From positions 1,116,001 through 1,180,000 of the forward strand of contig NZ_OY776147.1 of NCBI RefSeq assembly GCF_963675305.1: DNA of 64,000 nucleotides. Direction: 5' to 3'. The position numbers and the translations under genes were made by a program. Below are positions 16,620-23,895 of the stretch, one piece after another; the stretch's first letter is position 1; each line of letters opens with the position of its first letter. Source of the stretch: an uncultured Hyphomonas sp. (GTDB lineage Bacteria; Pseudomonadota; Alphaproteobacteria; Caulobacterales; Hyphomonadaceae). The notes below the pieces were generated by a model. It was not told the DNA's origin. It was given only the letters and a program-made list of their open reading frames with translations, and did not search any database.

Positions 16620-17516
16620 TTAGCGGCCACGAGCAAACTTAGGGGTCCAGCTATCTGTTAGTCTGGCTTCTTCTTCGCAATCTTCGTCATTGTCCGGGTC
16701 TTCTGGAAGAATATCACTTGAAAATACCGTGAGTGTGTACCCGTAAGACCCCAGCCCAATGACTTCTTCGTCAAGCTCGATCGCTTTGTCTCCATCGAAC
16801 CAATCCATAAAGGTCGTTTCTCCACAGCAGTGCTGCGCTCGCAAGATATTATCCTTAGTCTGATTAAAGTTCTTTGTAGATCCCTCTGGCAATTTGTCGC
16901 CCTTACGGGGGAAGTTGCGGAATTTCCCCAATCTTTTGAAAGTATCGGACAAAAATCCATAGCTAATCTCATCACCGCTACTCACAACAATAGCTACGGG
17001 GTAAGGGCTACATTGTGCGGCTCGTATCGCAGCTGCTGTTACTGAGCACTTTGCGCGCCCAGCAAGCGCAAGAATGCCGTCAAGACCAACAGGTCGTCCG
17101 AGAAGTTCCTTCTTGACGAGGGCTGAAGGCATGAGAAGGCCAGCCGAAAAATGGTCCGCTTCCAACTCAATAAAATCTTTACCCTGAGAAAATCCCGCAC
17201 GCGATATATGTATCGGTGCAATTTTTATGATTTCCTCGGGGTGTCCTTCGAGGAAATAATGGCCAAGCTCATGGCCGATGGTGAATCGCTGAAATCCTTC
17301 ATTGTCGATGTCCGTGGCGTAAAAAATGCCGACATTGGCCCCGGAAAATATTATCCCGCCGCTGACCCCCTTTTGATCGGGGCGCTTTGCTTCAATGTGG
17401 ATATTCTCCGCCTTGGCGATCTCGGCAGGCTCAATCGGAAACTGATCAAATCCGTATTTCTTTGCGATTTGCTCGCCGCGTCGCGTTGCCGCTTCGAGCC
17501 TAAAACGGCGTGTCAT
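16620..17516 (-). CDS. ImmA/IrrE-family metalloprotease, CapP-like
   Basis: A 298-residue zinc protease of the ImmA/IrrE (COG2856) family. The zinc site is HELGH at residues 82-86, with the downstream ELEADHFSAGLLMP block giving the third ligand near E119. The C-terminal ~130 residues are less conserved and could be a sensor part. Its start overlaps the stop of the XRE repressor gene by one base. Repressor plus protease divergent from a CBASS operon matches the described CapH/CapP pair, in which CapP cleaves CapH after DNA damage. That role is inferred from family and position. Confidence 0.85.
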   Translation of the reverse strand: MTRRFRLEAATRRGEQIAKKYGFDQFPIEPAEIAKAENIHIEAKRPDQKGVSGGIIFSGANVGIFYATDIDNEGFQRFTIGHELGHYFLEGHPEEIIKIAPIHISRAGFSQGKDFIELEADHFSAGLLMPSALVKKELLGRPVGLDGILALAGRAKCSVTAAAIRAAQCSPYPVAIVVSSGDEISYGFLSDTFKRLGKFRNFPRKGDKLPEGSTKNFNQTKDNILRAQHCCGETTFMDWFDGDKAIELDEEVIGLGSYGYTLTVFSSDILPEDPDNDEDCEEEARLTDSWTPKFARGR

Positions 17517-17866
17517 TAAGAGCCTTCGTTCTTGCGGTTCATATTCTCGATCATCATCTGAATGAATTCCCGATCTTTATCCGTGAGGTGCTCTTCTCCA
17601 CGAAATGCTGTCGTTGCGCCCTCCATCGAGTTTGAGCGGCCCAGGAGATAGTCCGCAGAGACTTTAAGCGCCTCTGCCAGCTTGCGAACATTTTGGAATG
17701 AAGGGCTGCGACGGCCGTTTTCGAAATGCCCTATCGCGGCCGGCTGAAGGTCTGATTTTGCAGCCAGCTCCGCTTGAGAAAAGCCTCTTTTTTCGCGCGC
17801 TATCAATAACCTTTTCGGAAATACACTATCACCATCGCTCGGGTTTGACACTACGGACCTCAACAT
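17516..17866 (-). CDS. XRE-family repressor, CapH-like
   Basis: A 116-residue DNA-binding protein. The helix-turn-helix is about residues 20-75 (LLIAREKRGFSQAELAAKSDLQPAAIGHFENGRRSPSFQNVRKLAEALKVSADYLLG). A charged tail of ~35 residues could be the oligomerisation or cleavage part. It is coupled to the ImmA-type protease and reads away from the CBASS operon. Two identical palindromes in the divergent space are likely its operators. The start at 17866 is just 8 bases from one of them, so autorepression is expected. Confidence 0.85.
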   Translation of the reverse strand: MLRSVVSNPSDGDSVFPKRLLIAREKRGFSQAELAAKSDLQPAAIGHFENGRRSPSFQNVRKLAEALKVSADYLLGRSNSMEGATTAFRGEEHLTDKDREFIQMMIENMNRKNEGS

Positions 17867-17873
17867 GCTATTC

Positions 17874-17934
17874 CTACGGATACGTAGATACTCGGCAGCA
17901 AAATTTTTTGCTCTGATTGCCTACGTTTTCGTAG
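17874..17934. promoter_or_regulatory. Paired CTACG-N4-CGTAG operators between CapH-like gene and CBASS
   Basis: Two perfect palindromes, CTACG-GATA-CGTAG (17874-17887) and CTACG-TTTT-CGTAG (17921-17934), sit 47 bases apart in the divergent space. Extra half sites are at 17851 and 17955. The second lies in the spacer of a possible CBASS promoter (TTGCCT 17917-17922 and TTATGA 17941-17946). Repressor binding would then block both directions. Confidence 0.7.
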
Positions 17935-18028
17935 CTAAACTTATGACGAATTGGCGTAGCTGGTCAAGGAAAATCAGGACTGAAAGCAGCGGTCGACCAA
18001 GATCATAGAGATAAGAAGGAACAAACCA

Positions 18029-19243
18029 ATGCCGCTGGATTTTCTCTGGCTAAATGATTCGAAGGAGGTGGCCGAAAGGCTGCTTCTGGATACGGCTGGC
18101 CGTATCCAGCTGTCCCGCACTCAATATGAGGAAGCGGTTCGGAATTACAATGCGCTCAGCGAATGGGTAGATGAGGGCGACCACGAACTGTCCGGCCGCG
18201 TCACAGATATATATCCTTCGGGAAGCTTTGCTATCGGCGCAGCCATTCTTGGGCAGGTTCGCAAGGATCAGCACGATGTCGATGTTGTCATTGAGCTCGA
18301 TCTGCCACTCAACTCGGACCCGCAATTCGTTATGACATCCTTGTATGAAGCCGTCAGAAGGGAACCCGGCTCCCGTTACTATGACATGACGACGCTACAG
18401 TCACGGTGCGTGACGGTCACATACAAGGATGGCCGTACTGTCGATCTCATGCCCGCAGTGCGCATCAAGGGACATCCAGAGCGTGTCATCCAGATTTTTC
18501 ACTGGAATGAGGAGACGGGTGAGTCCTATCACAAGGAGGTCAATCCGAAGAAGTTCGCCAAGCACTTCAAAGACAACTTGGTTTACAGCAAGACATTTGA
18601 GAAACGATTCTCGGATCGAATGAGTGTTCTGGCGAAAGCCGAAACACAACCGATGCCAAATTTTGAGCCGATGGCGACGAAGGCGACTCGCCAAGTGGCG
18701 TTACAGCTCATCAAGCGCAAGCGTAACCTGATGTGGCGGAGCACCGCCCGCAAGAGCAAGTTCAGACAGCCGCCTTCTGTGGTCAAGGCAGCTCTGGCAA
18801 TCCCCCAGTGGAAGGCGTCAGATTACCTCATCGATGAAACGATTGATCTAGCCAAGACGATCTGTGACGCCATCGACGCAGCAGAAAAGCAAGCGTCTGT
18901 GCTGGAAGTCCGCAACCCGACCTGGCATCCAGATGTATTCACTGATCGCTGGCCGGAAAGCCGTGAAGCCCAGCAAATGTTTGCAGCGGACCTCCGTATC
19001 CTGACCCACGACCTTTGTCGTCTTCGAGATGAGGACCTGACGCCTGCTGAAAAACTGAGAATCCTGAAGGAGCACTTCGGCGAGACACCGGCGAACTATG
19101 CCTTCAATGCCTATGGAAAGGCCCAAGAGTCCGCGAGGTCTCAGGGGCGCACCAAGGTGTCGCCTTCAGGCAAGGTCGGCATCCTTGCAGCGAGTGCTGC
19201 CTCTCTTCCGAAGCGTACAAACTTCGGGGGTGATCCAGTCTGA
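18029..19243 (+). CDS. CBASS cGAS/DncV-like nucleotidyltransferase (CD-NTase)
   Basis: A 404-residue signalling nucleotide synthase. The nucleotidyltransferase core shows GS at residues 65-66 (YPSGSFAIGAAI), the metal aspartates D83 and D85 (QHDVDVVIEL) and the third, D139, in GRTVDLMPAV. On phage infection such enzymes make cyclic oligonucleotides that switch on the effector; the product cannot be predicted here. A good ribosome site (AAGAAGGA) precedes the ATG. The stop overlaps the E2-like gene by one base. The C-terminus ends TNFGGDPV, notable because E2-type partners in type II systems act on the CD-NTase C-terminus. Confidence 0.9.
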   Translation: MPLDFLWLNDSKEVAERLLLDTAGRIQLSRTQYEEAVRNYNALSEWVDEGDHELSGRVTDIYPSGSFAIGAAILGQVRKDQHDVDVVIELDLPLNSDPQFVMTSLYEAVRREPGSRYYDMTTLQSRCVTVTYKDGRTVDLMPAVRIKGHPERVIQIFHWNEETGESYHKEVNPKKFAKHFKDNLVYSKTFEKRFSDRMSVLAKAETQPMPNFEPMATKATRQVALQLIKRKRNLMWRSTARKSKFRQPPSVVKAALAIPQWKASDYLIDETIDLAKTICDAIDAAEKQASVLEVRNPTWHPDVFTDRWPESREAQQMFAADLRILTHDLCRLRDEDLTPAEKLRILKEHFGETPANYAFNAYGKAQESARSQGRTKVSPSGKVGILAASAASLPKRTNFGGDPV

Positions 19244-19710
19244 TGCTCACAATTGCGGAACAAAGCCGAATGCTGCGTGCCGATTTCCCTCAATTCAGGG
19301 CAATCAGCTTGGCGGAGCGGAGAGGAATTTGGGAGGGGGATGTGCGTCCCTCGGCGACCTCATACCGGCTTCGCATCGACTACGAGCTTCCTCCGCATTT
19401 CGCGTTGCGCTCACCGGCATGGGATTACTATCCGCGCGTTTACGTGATTGAGCCTTATCTGCGACGTAACTATGACGCCGAGCTCGGCCCGCTCCCCCAC
19501 GTCTGGTACGATAAGAAGTATCAGGGGCAGCCTAATCTATGCCTTTTCCATCCTGAAAGGTCGGAATGGGGGTATAGCGCGCCAATCGCCGAAACGACGC
19601 TGCCTGATGCCTGCGAATGGCTCAATAGCTACGAACTGTGGCTCGCCGACGGTCGCTGGTATGGCGGCGGGGCGAACCACGATCCGCTCGCTGGAAGAGA
19701 AAACTCATGA
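19243..19710 (+). CDS. E2-like CBASS protein (type II-short)
   Basis: A 155-residue protein resembling the stand-alone E2 (ubiquitin-conjugating-like) proteins of type II-short CBASS. The probable catalytic cysteine is C100 in GQPNLCLFHP, followed by the conserved end WGYSAPIAETTLPDACEWLNSYELWLADGRWYGGG. In the studied short systems the E2 binds or conjugates the CD-NTase C-terminus and raises its activity, with no E1 or deconjugase present. None is present here either. It overlaps both neighbours (1 base upstream, 4 bases downstream), so the three are tightly coupled. Confidence 0.82.
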   Translation: MLTIAEQSRMLRADFPQFRAISLAERRGIWEGDVRPSATSYRLRIDYELPPHFALRSPAWDYYPRVYVIEPYLRRNYDAELGPLPHVWYDKKYQGQPNLCLFHPERSEWGYSAPIAETTLPDACEWLNSYELWLADGRWYGGGANHDPLAGRENS

Positions 19711-20732
19711 CCTATAGAAGATCGGACGGTACGCTCTATGAAGAGCGACAGAAACTCCCTTGGCCTGCTGACACGCCATTCAGAATATTGTCCATCGATG
19801 GCGGTGGAATAAAGGGCATTTTGCCTGCAACAATTCTAGCTAATCTTGAAAACGCCCTTCCGGATAATCACGGGCTTGCAAAGCACTTCGACTTGATTGC
19901 CGGAACCTCGACGGGAGGAATTATTGCAATTGGCCTGGCTCTCGGCGTAAGCGCGAAAACGATACTGGATCTTTATCTGACAGAGGGCGATCGGATTTTT
20001 CCGTCAGCGCCTTGGATGTTCGGAAGAATTGGGAGGAGGGTAGGCCTTGCGAAGCAGATATTTCACAGGCGTTACGATCCGACGGTTCTGGATCACGAGC
20101 TTGCACGTATAATTGGTGGACGGAAATTTGGAGAGGCAAAGTGCCGCCTTGTGGTGCCGGCTTTCGATCAGAATACGGAGCCGTACATTTTTAAGACAGC
20201 TCACCACCCGGACTACAAACGCGATTGGAAGGAGGATGCATTGACTGTTGCTCGTGCTACATCGGCTGCTCCGGCCTTCCTGGAAGGTCTTGAGCATTCG
20301 GGAAGGCGATTTTGGGACGGTGGGGTGTTTGCAAATAATCCTTTGATGATGGCTGTTGTCGACGCGCTCGCTTGTTATGATATCTCCAGGCGCAATATCG
20401 AAGTTTTGTCGATTGGCTGCGCTACGGACAAGCCGGCGTTGACAAGGCGCCATTTAACCGCTGGTTTTTGGGGCTGGAGAAACGCGCATGCTGTGGCTAG
20501 CAGTTTGCAAAACCATGATGCAATCGGTCAGGCTGGATTATTGATAGGGCGGGATCACCTGTTGCGGATTGACGCCGATCTGCCGTACACCATTGAAATG
20601 GATGACTACGTTACTGCAAAAGAACGGTTACCTGAAGTTGGTGACTATCTTTGGGGTAACAGCCGTGAGGTGCTGCTTGAAATGGCAACTCCGTTGGCAT
20701 CTGGTTTTGCGCCATTTCATCCGCATTGCTAG
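19707..20732 (+). CDS. CBASS effector: patatin-like phospholipase (CapV-like)
   Basis: A 341-residue patatin. The oxyanion loop is DGGGIKG (residues 31-37), the nucleophile is S68 in GTSTGG and the acid is D204 in FWDGGVFANNP, so the Ser-Asp dyad is complete. In CBASS such enzymes bind the cyclic nucleotide and break down membrane phospholipids, killing the infected cell. The ATG at 19707 overlaps the E2-like stop (ATGA) and was chosen over a longer frame starting at 19638. Here the effector is last in the operon. Confidence 0.9.
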   Translation: MTYRRSDGTLYEERQKLPWPADTPFRILSIDGGGIKGILPATILANLENALPDNHGLAKHFDLIAGTSTGGIIAIGLALGVSAKTILDLYLTEGDRIFPSAPWMFGRIGRRVGLAKQIFHRRYDPTVLDHELARIIGGRKFGEAKCRLVVPAFDQNTEPYIFKTAHHPDYKRDWKEDALTVARATSAAPAFLEGLEHSGRRFWDGGVFANNPLMMAVVDALACYDISRRNIEVLSIGCATDKPALTRRHLTAGFWGWRNAHAVASSLQNHDAIGQAGLLIGRDHLLRIDADLPYTIEMDDYVTAKERLPEVGDYLWGNSREVLLEMATPLASGFAPFHPHC

Positions 20733-20809
20733 TGGAAATCTGGGGAGGGGGGGGCGCTTCTTTGATCCGTAAGCGGATTGATGTATGGCGCGTTCGGGGA
20801 GCCATTGGG

Positions 20810-20842
20810 ATCCAAAATTCAATATTACACCAAATTTTGGAT
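20810..20842. terminator. Inverted repeat between convergent CapV-like and DUF7002-like genes
   Basis: ATCCAAAATT at 20810-20819 pairs with AATTTTGGAT at 20833-20842 around a 13-base loop. It sits in the space where the two transcripts converge and is symmetric, so it could end either. The stem is AT-rich and weak. Confidence 0.4.
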
Positions 20843-20857
20843 AGATTGGCGGAAGGG

Positions 20858-21532
20858 CTACACGGCATGAATAATTTCGACGACTTTTGTGCCTGACATC
20901 CGTCGAACTTGCAGTACGTGATTGGAAATATCCTCAACTCCACCTTCGATGCATAACTCTACGACTCTTTCTCCGGCCCTTCGCTTCTTTTTCCAGTTGG
21001 CATATGGGTAGTCTGGGATTTTCTTGAATGTGCTTTTACCCCTGGGGTGAGGAAAGGGCTTTGTGCAACCGGAATTCATTGGACAAAGCCGTACATTTTC
21101 TCGATTCGCTTCCACCAATGAACGGCTATCTAGTATTAATACGTCGTGCTCGGAGTCCCGGTACGCCCTTGCTCCAAGTAAACGGAGGAGTCGGTCTTCG
21201 GTCATCCAGAAGAAGACCTTTGAGTTTAGGATTCTGTACCATTCCGTTGGGGTGAGGCCGTCTTCCAGACACTTTGAGAGCCCGTTGTCCGTCATTGGCT
21301 TTTGGTCCCGCACAACCGCGTTTGCTAATCCAGCTGTCCGTATTGGAACTGACTCTGGGCGATGGGCCGCTTCAATGATCTCGCGATCTTTTCCCTGGAT
21401 TTTATACAGATCGAGCAAAGAGGAGGTACTGAGTAATCCGTGTTCGGCGATTGATGGCCAACTCCCCCGCTCGGCCATATGGTATAGGCGCGGACAATCT
21501 TTCAGCAATTCCTCTAGTTCTTCGTTGGTCAT
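20858..21532 (-). CDS. DUF7002-like protein, possible ADP-ribosyltransferase fold
   Basis: A 224-residue protein starting MTNEELEELLKDC. The start region RLYHMAERGSWPSIAEHGLLSTSSLLDLY and the middle VFFWMTEDRLLRLLGARAY followed by HDVLILDSRSLVEAN resemble families in which a YH motif and a later aromatic segment form an ADP-ribosyltransferase-like site. I believe this is DUF7002, but the fold call is inference. It is the last gene of the minus-strand nucleotide cassette, 93 bases after the PurZ-like fusion, and faces the CBASS effector end to end. Confidence 0.6.
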   Translation of the reverse strand: MTNEELEELLKDCPRLYHMAERGSWPSIAEHGLLSTSSLLDLYKIQGKDREIIEAAHRPESVPIRTAGLANAVVRDQKPMTDNGLSKCLEDGLTPTEWYRILNSKVFFWMTEDRLLRLLGARAYRDSEHDVLILDSRSLVEANRENVRLCPMNSGCTKPFPHPRGKSTFKKIPDYPYANWKKKRRAGERVVELCIEGGVEDISNHVLQVRRMSGTKVVEIIHAV

Positions 21533-21625
21533 TAGGTTCCTCAATGATTCGGCTTGTTAAGTGGAAGCCTTTCGGCTTTGGATCAGATCGATGTTGTTGC
21601 GATAGCAGACAGCGTGCCGGGTGTT

Positions 21626-23269
21626 TTATGACCAACTACGCCGATCGATCATGGATCGAATATCCCTATCGCTCTCCATGTCGGGAAACCGAACGTTGAT
21701 GATGGATACTGGTGCTTGGGCCACATGCTCTAATTCTTCAATGAACTTGATTGTGTCTTGAGTTAGCTGTTCAAACCTTCTCGCAGACTGATTATCTTTA
21801 CTCAGATAATCTGCAAACGTAAGCGCAATATCAGTCGGAGTGTTGAGGATGCACGCATGCCGAAACTGTTCCCAGTCGAACCAGCCGACGCGCCGGTCTC
21901 GCTTCGTTGTAGAAGTCTTCTCAGCTTTCTTCACTTCGTCGGGATCAAGACCAGCCTGGGTGGCTATGGTAGCGAAGTCGGTCTCGTTCTTTAGTCGTCC
22001 TGAAGAATGCTTGCCACCATCAGGATTTCCGACTCTGATTGGGGTGGTGCGTACAACCATGATGACTCGGCGTACTCGTTTTGGAGATATGCCTGCTTCG
22101 GTCAAACAGCCAGCAACGTTTGTGTCTCTTGACGTAACATGCGGGTAGGAACCGTGAAATATGCTAAGTCCGCTCCCTTGAGTTCCTTCCAATAATATCT
22201 TTTTGCCAGCTGCGTAATTGCGCTCAAGTTCTTGTACGGTATTTCCACAAAACTTGGGCCGTGATTGCGTATATTTTTCTAGATCGGGATCGTCTCCCGC
22301 AAGTATGGGAGGGGTGGCGTTCCGTTCCATAATTCGTCGTGCGCTAGCCGCACCACTTCCGCTAGCTGTGGATGCGATTTCTTCACGCATCTTTACTTCA
22401 GCTTCTTTGTCTTCTTCGGAAATGAGCATCGCATTCGGATCAATGCACAAGCGGTCCGGTGTAATCTTGCAGTCTTCAATTTCCTTCAGAAGGCTGTCCT
22501 TGTGGATTGTCATGCCGGGGCCAAGAAGAATTTTTCCTTTGAAGTCGCGGGCTCCGGATGGAAGTTGATGGTATGTGTATTTTCCAGACTCCGATGAAAC
22601 GGTATGTCCAGCGTTTGGGCCTCCAACCCGAATAACTAGATCGTAGTTGCGTGCGAGCGCCGCTGCGATGTGCCCCTTACCTTCGCTTCCAAACTGTCCC
22701 CCAATTAGAACGTCAACTAGCCTTCTGCCGGGATCGGAAAACAAGCCGAGTCGCGCGGCGACCCTAGTATATGTGTCCCCCGAATCTGACCGATCTACGT
22801 TGATCCGGACATCTGCGTCCTTTCGGAACTGATTGATATCATCTTCACTCTCGATCGGGTCGGCCTGGTCATATGATATGTTCTCTTCCTTAAGTTTCGG
22901 GCCGTATTGCTCCTCCAGAAAGGGACGCGGTGCATAGAGGTGAACATGAAGTGCTCGCCATTCCGGATGATTTCGGAAGTGCCTCAGTTGCCGTTCATTG
23001 CGGACATGATCGATTACGATTCTAGAATGTTGCGCGGCTGCGCTTTTGACGATCTCGAACAGCCACTTCCCATCGGACTGGGTATCCCACTGCGCGCCAG
23101 AATCCTGCAGTTCGGATCGACCCATTTTGGTCGCATCCATTAGATCAAAGCGCCGACGTATCTCGTTGCTCGTCCGTATCACGTGGAAATTGTGATCTAG
23201 TTGCAGGCGTTCTGCGAGATGAGTCTTGCCTGTGCCCAGGTGGCCGGTAATCAGAACAATTTCGACCAC
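21626..23269 (-). CDS. P-loop nucleotide kinase fused to PurA/PurZ-family synthetase
   Basis: A 547-residue fusion. Residues 1-180 are a P-loop kinase (Walker A GHLGTGKT at 9-16, VIDHVRNERQLRHFRN near 85-100). Residues 185-547 are an adenylosuccinate-synthetase fold: GGQFGSEGKGH (190-200), GGPNAGHT with H222, LEGTQGSGL, VTSRDTNVAGC and the aspartate-binding loop STTKRDRRVGWFD (453-465). S195 stands where PurA has its catalytic Asp, and TFAD (484-487) replaces the GTP motif TKLD. Both changes resemble phage PurZ, which joins dGMP and Asp using (d)ATP. This is no housekeeping PurA. The upstream kinase gene overlaps its start by 19 bases. Reaction and role are inferred. Confidence 0.85.
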   Translation of the reverse strand: MVEIVLITGHLGTGKTHLAERLQLDHNFHVIRTSNEIRRRFDLMDATKMGRSELQDSGAQWDTQSDGKWLFEIVKSAAAQHSRIVIDHVRNERQLRHFRNHPEWRALHVHLYAPRPFLEEQYGPKLKEENISYDQADPIESEDDINQFRKDADVRINVDRSDSGDTYTRVAARLGLFSDPGRRLVDVLIGGQFGSEGKGHIAAALARNYDLVIRVGGPNAGHTVSSESGKYTYHQLPSGARDFKGKILLGPGMTIHKDSLLKEIEDCKITPDRLCIDPNAMLISEEDKEAEVKMREEIASTASGSGAASARRIMERNATPPILAGDDPDLEKYTQSRPKFCGNTVQELERNYAAGKKILLEGTQGSGLSIFHGSYPHVTSRDTNVAGCLTEAGISPKRVRRVIMVVRTTPIRVGNPDGGKHSSGRLKNETDFATIATQAGLDPDEVKKAEKTSTTKRDRRVGWFDWEQFRHACILNTPTDIALTFADYLSKDNQSARRFEQLTQDTIKFIEELEHVAQAPVSIINVRFPDMESDRDIRSMIDRRSWS

Positions 23270-23817
23270 TTCAAAAACCCTTCGATTGTCTGCGCGGTAG
23301 CGTCTTCTTTATCCGTCTGGTTCGTATCTACGACCAAGTCTGCAAGTTCGCGCAAACTGCGCGATTCACGTTCATTGTCAGTGTCGATCGCTTGTTCAAA
23401 GTTCGTGGCGGTATCACTTTCCCGATCGCGGCTGACGTATCTGGATTTCAACACGTCATCGGGTGCCGTGAAGTGTACGTGGAATACTCTGCCAGGAAGT
23501 GCATTGCGGAAGTGCGAGACTTGCTTTCGCTTGCGGACGCTATCAAAAATCCAGAGAGGTTGCTCAGGGTCTTTGTTCATAGCGGGAATAGCAACTTGGT
23601 AGACCACCCAGTTGAAATCTGTTTCTTCATCTAGCAGGTCTCCAAGCTGAACCAAGTTGAGCCTCGACTGACCGATCTCTCGTCGTTGTGCTAAGTCCTC
23701 TAAATAAGCCCTAGAACTTAGTCGGAAAAAGTTATGTGATTGAACCAGGCAACGGATAATTGACGATTTTCCGACGGCGATTGGTCCACTGACAATTATC
23801 AGCTTTTGGTCCACCAT
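23251..23817 (-). CDS. P-loop (deoxy)nucleotide kinase-like protein
   Basis: A 188-residue kinase-like protein with Walker A GPIAVGKS at residues 11-18 and the later block IFDSVRKRKQVSHFRN. It is clearly a paralogue of the N-terminal kinase domain of the next gene (both have D-x-V-R-x-x-R-x-x-x-HFRN followed by VHxxAP). The D-x-VR pattern is typical of nucleoside monophosphate kinases. Its end overlaps the fusion gene start by 19 bases. It could phosphorylate the mononucleotide made by the synthetase; this is inferred from order and family. Confidence 0.75.
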   Translation of the reverse strand: MVDQKLIIVSGPIAVGKSSIIRCLVQSHNFFRLSSRAYLEDLAQRREIGQSRLNLVQLGDLLDEETDFNWVVYQVAIPAMNKDPEQPLWIFDSVRKRKQVSHFRNALPGRVFHVHFTAPDDVLKSRYVSRDRESDTATNFEQAIDTDNERESRSLRELADLVVDTNQTDKEDATAQTIEGFLKWSKLF

Positions 23818-23895
23818 AGCATTGTGACCTCTTTTTAGCCAGTTTGGATCATGCGTTCATACATGGACGTCGCGAGGCCAGCATGCGTAGGTTCC

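Noticed and set aside
20858..21532. Treating the DUF7002-like gene as a fourth CBASS gene
   Set aside because: It is on the opposite strand, convergent with the effector, and follows the PurZ-like fusion in direction; linkage to CBASS is not supported.
21626..23269. Calling the fusion an ordinary purA
   Set aside because: The catalytic Asp and GTP motif are changed, a kinase is fused, and the context is an island.
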